Source: S009-33 sp041694255
GTDB lineage: Bacteria > Patescibacteriota > Gracilibacteria > Absconditabacterales > Absconditicoccaceae
Assembly: GCA_041694255.1 (NCBI GenBank)
Contig: JASMTN010000042.1
Span: 1 to 29,262, forward strand
Length of the DNA: 29,262 bases
Direction: 5' to 3'
The notes beneath the pieces were generated by a model. It was given only the letters and a program-made list of their open reading frames with translations. It was not told where the DNA came from and did not search any database. Below are positions 19,651 to 28,217 of this stretch, in pieces. How positions within the stretch are numbered: the stretch's first letter is position 1; each line of letters opens with the position of its first letter. The translations under genes and the position numbers were made by a program.

Positions 19651-19682
19651 GTCATTCTCATGAAGGCATGAATCTAACACTC
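19651..19682. repeat. GTCATTC-type dispersed repeat fragment
   Basis: GTCATTCTCATGAAGGCATGAATCTA closely follows the layout of the widespread repeat GTCATTC(CCGC)GAAGGC(GGG)AATCTA, with the palindromic CATG-AAGG-CATG core forming a short hairpin. The other member of this type of pattern in the window is at 7881-7932. Pattern-based call only. Confidence 0.4.
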
Positions 19683-19687
19683 TTGCT

Positions 19688-19715
19688 ACTTGAAACTTGA
19701 AACTTGTAACTTGCA
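19688..19715. repeat. Heptamer tandem repeat ACTTGNA, four units
   Basis: ACTTGAA ACTTGAA ACTTGTA ACTTGCA are four perfect-length units that differ only at position 6. They are preceded by CTTGCT, which also occurs beside the copy upstream of holA. This lies in the gap between two convergent genes, 7 bases beyond the U32-like stop codon. Confidence 0.8.
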
Positions 19716-19722
19716 ACTATTA

Positions 19723-20787
19723 CTATACACTAACAAAGGGAGCATATATAAGTCTATTTTGCTTATTATATAAGAAATCTTCTCATATTCTTTCAATATC
19801 TTTTTCTATTCTAAATCATGCATTTCACCTTTGTAAAAGATCATATCCAACAGTTTTTATCTTATAGAAAACATCATACCTCCAACAAGTTCTAGGACAT
19901 ACTTCATCTGTTGCATAATGTCACCTTTCTTCATTTTCAATTGCAGAAGTATCACAAAGCCTACCTGTAAACACACAAGCATAAGGATAGTAAAGGTCTA
20001 TACCTTTTTCATAATCTTTATCAAACATCTTAGATCTTGATTGCATAAAATCAGTTCCTACCCTTTTTAAACTATTTTTATCTAAAAATCTTACATAAGG
20101 TTTGAAACTTAATTCTAAAGAATCATAAAAATTATTTTGATTTTTAACTATTTCTTCTTGCATCATTTGTATCTGTTGTGTTGTTTTGTTCTTCATTTGC
20201 TCTCACGGTACATGAGCATGATTTCAGTAAGTATCTACAAGTGGAGTTTTTAAAAGTTTATGAAATATTCTTCAAACTATAGGTTTTAGATTTTTACAAT
20301 TTTTTTGTATATATCTTAATACTCATAAATCATTTACAACAACTTCAAATTGTCAATTATTATTTAAAAAATCTAAACTTTCTTTCAACCTTTCAAGCAT
20401 CTTTCAACCAACATAAGGAGTTACAAGCACAAAACCTTTCTTTCATTGTTTAAAAAAATATTTTTTGTTTGCTTTTTCATATATATATAAAGCTTTTTCA
20501 AGCTCAGGTTTTGTAGGTGTAAGGTATTCACAATTATCTGAACCATAGTATATACCTTGTATATTATTTGCAATATTTTTATCAAATTGTTTTAACTTTC
20601 TCATGGTCACAAAATTTGTTTCATACTGAGGAGAAAGCTCGTTCATCACTTCTCAAGGAAAATTTTTAAGAAAAAAAGATGCTATTTCTTTTTCACTTTT
20701 ACTATTTCAACCAAGAAGATAGTCTTTATTTTCTAAAAGAAGCTCAAATGATTTTAAATTAGTTGGAAGATGTATGTATAGTTGCAT
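19723..20787 (-). CDS. U32-like protein with four C-terminal cysteines (second of a pair)
   Basis: The 354-residue product is probably a TIM-barrel protein related to the U32 'peptidase' superfamily. It has VLVTPYVGGKMLERL and the strand VVVNDLGVLRYIQ followed by KPIVGRIFHKLL, the NDxGVL and GR elements seen in UbiV/U32-like proteins. Four cysteines near the C-terminus (Cys271, Cys278, Cys297, Cys301, the last two as CPRTC) are placed like iron-sulfur ligands in that superfamily, so a [4Fe-4S] site is inferred. It starts one base after the stop of the larger U32 protein, and the two likely form a complex as UbiU-UbiV does. The reaction is unknown; ubiquinone hydroxylation is doubtful in this lineage and RNA modification is another option. 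Confidence 0.65.
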
Positions 20788-20788
20788 T

Positions 20789-22234
20789 TTAATTTTTATA
20801 TAATAAAGATTTTTTAAACTTATAACTATTATGTATCTTTTTCCTTATATCATAGAACCAATATCTATCATTATCAAACAAGTATTTCAAATTGTAGTTT
20901 GCTCTTTCAAATGACACATTCATATCAAATTGTTCAAATATTTTATCTTCATTTTTTACACATTCATCTATAAGTTGTATCTTTGGAAGATAATTTCTTC
21001 ATCTTGTAGGGAATTTTACAGTATCTATATTTTCAAATTTATCAAAGAACACATAAGAATATAAATTTAGATTATCAGCTCTATTATAAAAATTATCTTT
21101 ATACTTTGCTTTTACACCAAATTTTCATCAATTAAGTTCTTTAATATTTTCAAAAGACTGTTGTTTTCAATACTTTATCTCTTTATCAAGATAGTCTTTA
21201 AAATTTTCTAAGCTTTCAAAATAAGGCAAATTAATATCAATATTATGTTCTAAAAGATGATTTAAAACTATTTTTAGAAGATCTATATTTTTATTATGCT
21301 CTGTATGAACTCATTTTAAACTATCATAGTAGATTATATGCTTTTGTAATATTTTTTTAAATATATCTCAACATTCTTGTAGGTTTTCACCGGTTAATTC
21401 ATATTTTTCAAAGGCATTTTCCAATTGCTTATATTCATTTTCATAAGTATTATCAAATTTTTCTACCTTTTCATTATTTGAAAGCTCTTTATCTTGTATA
21501 ATTTTTCTAAAATCATAATTTATAGCTTTTTTTGTTATAAGATCATTTACAACTACTGTACATATATCTCTGTCAGTGTATTTATGCTCTGCAAAGCAAA
21601 GTCAGTTATTATATCTACAAAAATCACCTTCACCAAAAACTTCAAATATAAGTTCTGGAAACTTTGTTATAATCTTTTCTATCTCAGGGATAGTAACTTC
21701 TCTTGAAAGTATAACTTTATATATAGGATAATTTTCTTTTAAAAATTCTATAGCTTCTTCATTATACACAGCCAAGATAGTAGATATATTTAATTGTATT
21801 TTCTTTCAATTTATAATATAACCTTTCTCCCAAGTTCACTCACTTATCTCATCAAGATATTCCAAAGCTCACATAGAACCTATTATAAAACCATCTATTC
21901 AAGCTTTCAAAAAATCATCTATCATCATAGTAAATTCCTTTTCAACAACATCAGTATAGTACCGGTGATTTATATTTCACATAATCTTTATATTGTGCTT
22001 GTGAACTTCTTGTATAGTTTCTTGTAAAGAATCATAATCTGTTATCTGCTCATGCTCTGCAAACCTACCATTTGTTGAAACTTCAAATCAAAATTTATTA
22101 TGCCAATAAGGAGGATTATATCAACAAAAAAATTCTTTAGCATTATTCATAACATGTGAAGAAACTATTTTTTCTATATTATTTCTTTTTTTTCATCATT
22201 TACTTGCTCAAAGTCATATAATAGGTGAAAACAT
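20789..22234 (-). CDS. Peptidase U32 family protein (first of a pair)
   Basis: The 481-residue product has an N-terminal barrel (FGFEVSTNGRFAEHEQITDY; KIMGNINHRYYTD; GIDGFIIGSMGALEY). It contains the U32 signature region with VILSREVTIPEIEKII, then EVFGEGDFCRYNNGLCFAEH and DRDIC. Cys206, Cys213 and Cys225 match the cluster-binding cysteines of U32 proteins (Cys-x6-Cys...Cys). U32 members studied so far act in tRNA or rRNA hydroxylation or in ubiquinone synthesis through an iron-sulfur cluster, not as proteases. The C-terminal 200 residues are Lys/Asn-rich and not recognised. It is followed after one base by a second, smaller U32-like gene. ATG 22234 gives the N-terminal strand; an AT-rich repeat lies upstream. 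Confidence 0.8.
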
Positions 22235-22245
22235 AATATAATAGT

Positions 22246-22281
22246 TACAAGTTAAAGGTTTCAAGTAGTAAGTTTGAAAGT
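22246..22281. repeat. Degenerate heptamer tandem repeat
   Basis: On the plus strand TACAAGT TAAAGGT TTCAAGT AGTAAGT, then a drifted eight-base unit. The reverse strand reads ACTTACT ACTTGAA ACCTTTA ACTTGTA. It is the third locus of the ACTTGNA family, lying between the 5' end of the U32 pair and the 3' end of the frameshifted hydrolase. Confidence 0.6.
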
Positions 22282-22317
22282 TAAATATATTATAAATATG
22301 ATATTATCGAAATCAAA

Positions 22318-23075
22318 CTAAAAACTTTCTAATATTTTTTCAACAAGTTCTTTAGGTTTTTTTAAATGTATCCCATGAGTTGATTCTATAATCTCAAGTT
22401 TTGAATTTTCTATCTCATTTTGCATTTTTTTTCCATCTTGTAGTGGTGTGTAAGTATCATATCTTCCCCGTATAAGCAAAGTATCTTGTTTTATAGTTTT
22501 TATCTTATCTTGTAAGTCAGTATTTATCATATTAAGGTAAGTTTGTTTTTTGTAAGGGTTTTTCTCAGCTTCAAGATAATCTTGTCAACCTATTCATCTA
22601 TAAAAAAGATTTCTAAGTTTCTTACCTCAAGGTAGATTTTTAATCCATTTTAAAGGTTTTATCAAAATTCAAAATACCTTTCTTTTTAAAGAAGTTTTTG
22701 CTTTTTTCTTATTCAAGCAGCATTGTTAAGTATAAGTTTTTTTAGTTTTACTTTTGAAGATAAACATATACTTATTGCACCACCATTACTATGTCAAAGC
22801 AATATAATATCATCTAATGTAAGTTTTTTTATAAACTTTTTTGTAAATTCTGCATAATCTTCAATCGTATAGACTTTATCAAGTTTAGTTTGTCAAAATC
22901 AAGGTAGATCTGGAACTATTACAAAAAAGTTTTCTCATAAAATTTTTCAAACTTCTACCCAACTATCACTGCTTCAACCCCATCAATGCAATATTAAAAA
23001 AGCTTGATTTCAAGGATCTCAAAAGGTTTTATAATTTACTTTTAGATTATCTATTTGTATTGTTTGTTCTTGCAT
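22318..23075 (-). CDS. Alpha/beta hydrolase, read through a -1 frame change (programmed or mutated)
   Basis: From ATG 23075 the zero frame gives 129 residues to TAA at 22686-22688. These include the oxyanion region ILHGWGGSSDSW, PDLPGFGQ and the nucleophile Ser96 in LLGHSNGGAIS. The rest of the fold continues in the -1 frame: KWIKNLPGGKKLRN, LLIRGRYDTYTPL with the catalytic Asp, and STHGIHLKKP with the catalytic His, ending at TAG 22318-22320. The joined protein is about 252 residues, the normal size. The switch point is AGA AAA AAG, holding the slippery heptamer A AAA AAG in the correct phase. Without the shift the triad is incomplete. Explanations are programmed -1 frameshifting, a real one-base deletion in an A run, or a sequencing error. 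Substrate unknown. Confidence 0.75.
22701..22707 (-). promoter_or_regulatory. Candidate -1 ribosomal slippery heptamer A AAA AAG
   Basis: The minus strand reads A AAA AAG with zero-frame codons AGA-AAA-AAG, identical to the E. coli dnaX site. The -1 frame opens exactly here into the missing half of the hydrolase. Only a weak AT stem (TTCTT/AAGAA) follows within 15 bases and no Shine-Dalgarno precedes it, so stimulation is uncertain. Confidence 0.45.
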
Positions 23076-23125
23076 AAGGTTTATTTTAAATATCAAAATT
23101 TTAAATTGATTTAGTTAATTAATTT

Positions 23126-23761
23126 TTAGTTTAGCTTATTGTCTTTTCAATATTGTTTTATGAGAGTATTTTTTTGAGTAATAGCTATTTTTGATAATTT
23201 ATCAAATCTTTCTTCTTTTGATAATCAATCTTTTATATAATCAGCATTAAAACTTTCTAAATTCGCTATTATAACTAATTGAATAATATTTGCATAATCT
23301 CTCATATTTCATTTTTTAGCCAATTCAGGATTTATATCTCTCCATTCTTTTGCAGTTTTTCAAAAAATAATCAAATTTATCAAATCAGCTTCATCAGCAT
23401 AAATATATTTTTTCTTAAATTCTGGCAAAGTAGGAATTAAATGATCTTGAATAGCATCTGTTTGAATTTTATAGTTCATACTTGCTATTGTTCTTTTTGT
23501 ATCCCATCATAATTCTAATCTTTCTTGTTCTTCTTTTTTAAGTCTTTTAAATTCTTTAATTACATAAAATTTAAATTCAGGCGAAATCCAACTAGCAAAT
23601 TCTAAAGCTATATCTTCGTGAGCATATGTTCATCAATATTTTCAAGATTTAGAAAAAATTCCAATAGCATTTGTTGATTCAATCCATTTTTTAGGAGTCA
23701 TCACAAAAGCATTTGATCCAGCCAGATTTTTAAAGGTATCGAAATCGACACGGTTAAAATT
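23126..23761 (-). pseudogene. KilA-N domain protein lacking its N-terminus
   Basis: The open frame runs from a TAA at 23762-23764 to TAA 23126-23128. It encodes DFDTFKNLAGSNAFVMTPKKW, IGIFSKSGKYGGTYAHEDIA, FASWISPEFKFYVIKEF, and a C-terminal part with ADEADLINLIIFGKTAKEWR and MRDYANIIQLVIIANLESFNA. This is the second half of the KilA-N domain and the usual C-terminal region of phage- and plasmid-type KilA-N proteins. The N-terminal 60-80 residues are missing, and no start codon precedes the homologous region except ATG 23701, which would give 191 residues. The upstream 120 bases contain none of the missing part in any frame. A decayed mobile-element gene is the best reading; a shortened functional protein from ATG 23701 is possible. 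Confidence 0.75.
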
Positions 23762-23884
23762 TTAAATTATTTATAATATTTTTAGATGTATTTTCAAGTA
23801 TGAAGAAGCTTTTAAAATTATTAGGGATAGTATAATATATAAAAGCTAAAATGCTAATTATTTATATTTATTTCTTAAAAATTT

Positions 23885-26800
23885 TTACACTATACTTTCA
23901 GATATAACTATTAGTTTTTTTGAATTTTGTTTTTTATTGCTTTTAGTTGAAGATATATCTTTTATATTGTCAATAACTTCTATCATCTCATTTATTATGG
24001 TTTCATTAAAATTTTCAGGTTTTTTATGATTTTTAAATTGTTTAAATTTTCTTTTTTGATAAGCTTCAAGTTTATTTGATAAAAATGATGTAATATCATC
24101 ACATTTATCTTGTAATTCTTCTTCATACTTTGATAAAGTTTTTTGATATTCTAAAATCTTATTTTTTAAAGTAGCCATATCAGGATCAATTTTTGATTCT
24201 AATTGTATATTATCATATTTTTCTTTTTCTTTTATATCTTCATAAAATTTATTTTCTATATTATTTGTTATTTCATCATGATTTTGTGGTAATTTCAATA
24301 AACTATCGTCTTTTGATGATTTTAATAATTTTAAAAATTTTGTTTTATTGTTTATAATATCTCATTTTTTATCTTGTAAATAAAAGTATTCATATATTCA
24401 ATGTTTACAAAAAACAAGTGTATGTTTATCATCTCATTTTTTAGCAGTTCTTACTCTTAAAGGTAATTTTTTTATTTTATTAAAAAGTTTATTATCATTA
24501 TTTTTCAGATCTCTAAGTTCTTTTATAAAAGATGAATAAGTAAATAATTCATTACTTTCTTCAGTTAATGACTCAAGTTCTTCAAATTTATCTTTTTTTC
24601 AATTTTGTATATCTTCAAAAAGTTTTAATAATTTTTTATTTAATTTTTCATCTTCTGTTAATATTTTATTTTCTTCTCATATATGTTTATGTATTTCTCA
24701 TATTCTTTCACTTACTTTTCATTGTATTCATACCTTTTCTTCTCATAGATTTGAAGAGGAAAAATTGTATATATAAATATAATCATTTTCACTTCATATT
24801 CTGTCTATTCTTCAAATTCTTTGGATAAGTCTTACTGGATTCCAATGTAAATCATAGTTTATAACAACACTTGCATCTTGTATATTTTGTCATTCAGCTA
24901 TAACATCTGTTGCTATAAGTATATCAAATTCTTCATCTTCTATCTTATAATCTTGTGCTTTTGGGGCAAATTTTCATAAAATATTTGTTAATTGTGATTT
25001 ATTTTTTCAACTTAAAACTCATATATTTCTATAATTTGAAAGTGCTTCTCATAGATATTCAGCCGTATCAGTATATTGTGTAAAAATTATAATTTTTTCT
25101 TTTTTATGTTTATCCAATATCTTTTGAAGTTCTGCAATTTTTTTATTTTCCAATTTTTCAAGAATAGAAGATTTTGTTTGTAAATGTTCAAGTAGCTTTA
25201 TATCTTCTTTTATATCTTTTTTATATTTTTCTATATCAAATTTATATCAACTATATGAATTACCTTCTAATATATTAAGATAATCATCATTTTCATCGTC
25301 AAAAGAATCTATTTTTTTTAATTCATCACTATGTTTTGTTTTCAATACAAATCATTTTTCTAAATTCTTTAAAAATATCCTATTATAATCTAAAATTCTT
25401 TTTATAGTTTCTATAAATGCCTTTGGAGAAGACTCTATTCTTAGAAAAAAAGTTATCTTTGCAAGTTCTTTTAAATTATCTCAAACTCAAATCAAATCAT
25501 CAAATTCTGAATCATCGAGTTTTTTATTTCAATCTTTATCTAAAGTAAAACTATCTGCTTTTAGATACTTTGTTTTAAAATACATTGCATAATTTAAAAA
25601 TCACTCTCTTTCTTTGATTTCTTGTTCTGTTAAGTTTTCCTTTATTTCTTTTTTTTCTTTTGCTTTTAATTTACCATAAGGACTTCTTTTTCAGAGTGTT
25701 TTTTCTATTTCTTTATATATTCCTTGATATTCTTCACTTATATCATAATTTATAATTTCAGGTCAAATTCTTTGTGGGAAAGATAGATTATGTTTTTTTA
25801 AATCTTCTTCATAGTCTCTTTTGATTTGAATTCTGGTTCTTCTTACCATAAGTTCTTTCATAATATCACTTATATCAGCATTTCATTTTTCATACTCTTT
25901 AAAAAATTGATATAAGTGGCTTGGTGTTATAGGTAATTCTGTTTCATCTCATTTGTGAAATAATTTTATTTGATTATAAATATCCCAACCATTTAGGTTT
26001 AATGGAGTTGCAGAAAGTAATATAAGTTTTTTATTTGTTTTATGTATAAATTCTTGTAATTTAACATATCTATTTGAATTTTTATCTTTAAATTTATGTG
26101 ATTCATCTACAAGAACATATTGAAATTTATCATAATGTTTATCTTTTATAACTTTATCTAAACTATCTTGCGATATAACTTTTGCATTTATTTGAAATTT
26201 ATTTAATGCATCTTCCCAATTTTCTATAAGTCAAGCAGGAGCTATTACAAGTCATTTTGTATGTGATTGTTTTGTAAGAATATGTAATATAATTGATCAA
26301 GTATAAGTTTTTCAAAGTCAAACAACATCACTCAAAAAAACTCATCAATATTTTTGAACTATTCAAACAGCTTGATATACAGCATCTATTTGGAATTGAA
26401 ACAATGTATCCATCCAATCATGATTTCAGTATTTATTTTCAACATAATCTCAAACAAGTTCATATAAAACTTTCATATAAATTTCATAAGGAGTAGGTTC
26501 AAGTTTTAACCAACTATTATCAATAATATCAAGTAAATCTTGGTTAAAATCTACACTTTCTTCCCAAAGTCTATCAAACCAATTTGTAATTTTATCATAA
26601 TTTTCATTTCAATCAACTATTACATTAAGTTCAGTATTATCGTAAAATCAACTTTTTGATAAGTTTGAAGAACCTACAATACATTGTCATTTTGTCATAG
26701 AATCTTGTTTTGCTCCAAAAATATAGGCTTTAGCATGAAAAGTTCATTTTGTGTATATTTTTATTTGAAATTTATTTTCATCTTTTACAAGTTCATATAA

Positions 26801-27148
26801 GGTATTCAAAAAATTTTTATCATCTTGTGTTTGTTTAAATTCTTCTCAAATATCATTTTTATAATCTTTTTTTGTTTCTTTTTTAATATCTTCTTTTTCA
26901 GCTGGTGTTTGATTTTCTTTTGTTTCAATCAAGTTTTGAAGGAAATTTGAAGTAGATTTATTTGTTTTAGTTCAGATAATAAGTTTAATTTCATTTAGAT
27001 CTTTTAATTCTTTATGAATATCTTTTAATCAAGATAAAAAAAGATAACCTACTGCAAACTTTACTGCTTCACTTTTTGAAAGATTATTTCTTATATGTTC
27101 TCATATATTATTATCCAAATTATCTATAATGTTTGTTGTTGTATGCAT
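23885..27148 (-). CDS. PLD-nuclease / SNF2-type helicase fusion (restriction or defence type)
   Basis: The 1087-residue product has an N-terminal phospholipase-D-type nuclease domain (HAKAYIF with His138 and Lys140, then IVGSSNLSKSGF at about 157-167). A SF2 helicase core follows: motif I VVGLGKT (275-281), motif II DESH (348-351), motif III LSATPLNLNG, motif V ATDVIAEGQNIQ, motif VI QRIGRIG. A Lys/Glu-rich helical C-terminus of about 250 residues completes it. Single-HxK PLD nucleases such as BfiI act as dimers. PLD-SNF2 fusions sit mostly in restriction or defence islands near DNA methyltransferases, which fits the two upstream genes. It would move along and cut unmodified DNA; this is inference. 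Repeats of ACACAACAA fill its 127-base leader. The frame is unbroken over 3264 bases with TGA=Gly, including both helicase glycines of GLGKT. Confidence 0.9.
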
Positions 27149-27161
27149 AATGTTATTTTTA

Positions 27162-27278
27162 TTGTGTTAAATATTTTTTCTTGTGCTTGTTGTGTTATGT
27201 CTTATATATCGTATTTTAAAAAGATTTTTTACTTTTTGTTGTGCTGTTTTGTTGTGTTAAAGATTTTTTGTTGTGTTA
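27162..27278. repeat. Direct repeats TTGTTGTGTTA in the helicase leader
   Basis: TTGTTGTG(T/C)T occurs at about 27187, 27237, 27249 and 27268. The longer unit TTGTGTTAAATATTTTTT (27162-27179) recurs with one change at 27253-27270. The last copy overlaps the stop of the zinc-ribbon gene. The array fills the gap before the helicase ATG and could be a cis-acting operator or an RNA-level element; no dyad symmetry is evident. Confidence 0.6.
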
Positions 27279-28190
27279 TTTTCAATATTTATTATTTAAT
27301 TTATTTATTGATTTATTTATTTCAATTTCTTTTTTCATTTTTTCTTCTTGTTCTATTTTTTCATCTAATATAATTTCTATCCCTTGCTTTAATATATCAT
27401 AATTGTCTAAACATTCTTGTTCAGATAATTCATGTATATGCTTACTAACAATTCAATATATTTGTTTATTTTTTACAAGAAAATTAGGTAAATACCCTTT
27501 TAAAGCTTTAATTTTTTCTCACATATCTTTTTTTAAAAAAACTTCAAAGGAAATATTTAAATTGTCTGCATTATTTTTAAAAGTATAAAAAATTATTTTT
27601 TCAAAAATTCTTCTTAAATGAATAAAAGATCATATTCAAAATCAATGAGAATGTAAAACAATAGAACTTTTTAATTCTTTAAAATAATCTTTTCATAAAA
27701 ATTTCTCATATTTTTTATAATCCTTGGATATTAAATCTGCTGTTGATGGATATTGTCATATCTTATATAAATAATCATTTTCATCTATTTTAAATAAAAA
27801 AGAAATTTCCTGCTTTTTACATTTACTACAATAAAAATTAACAAAAAATATTGAAGGATGAAAATCATCAGAAAAGCCCTCCCTTTTCTCATTAATTAAA
27901 ATAAAATTATTAACATAATTAAAAGCATAATCTTTTTTACAATTTATACAAAAGGAATCTATATTTAAATCAGATGGATTTTTGATGAAATTTTTAATTT
28001 TTTCCAATATTTCATAATTAGTATAGCTTTTATCTTTTGATAAAAACTGGTTAATACCATTACATTGTTCTTTAATATTATTAATTTCTTCAATATCAGT
28101 TCTTTTTAGTAATTCATTAAGATTTATTTTATCATATAATCCTATTTTTAAATATATATCTTCCATATTTTTTATACTTGAAACATCCAT
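27276..28190 (-). CDS. Zinc-ribbon protein of unknown function in the defence cassette
   Basis: The 304-residue product has two CxxC pairs, CINC (81-84) and CSKC (121-124), separated by 36 residues, a likely zinc ribbon in the first half. The second half is helical, with SFIHLRRIFEKIIFYTF and a late IVSKHIHELSEQECLDNYDILKQGIEIIL. This order (LRRxxE helix, then a His-containing helix) resembles DUF4145-type domains found in restriction and phage-defence genes, but that is a loose match. The C-terminus is Lys/Glu/Asn-rich. It lies between the methyltransferase (27-base gap) and the helicase, so an accessory subunit is likely. ATG 28190 is used; a TTG one codon earlier would add one residue. Confidence 0.75.
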
Positions 28191-28217
28191 CAATCTTTAT
28201 ATTAAAAAAATAAAAAT

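Noticed and set aside
19688..22281. CRISPR-like array from the heptamer repeats
   Set aside because: Units are seven bases, directly tandem with no spacers, and no cas genes are present.
23762..23884. Missing N-terminus of the KilA-N protein in a shifted frame
   Set aside because: Translation of all three minus-strand frames in this gap shows none of the expected KilA-N start; the gap is plain AT-rich sequence.
26293..27588. Several plus-strand hydrophobic ORFs that could look like small membrane proteins
   Set aside because: They are complements of the Lys/Asn/Glu-rich helicase and zinc-ribbon genes, which produce Phe/Ile/Leu-rich translations on the other strand.
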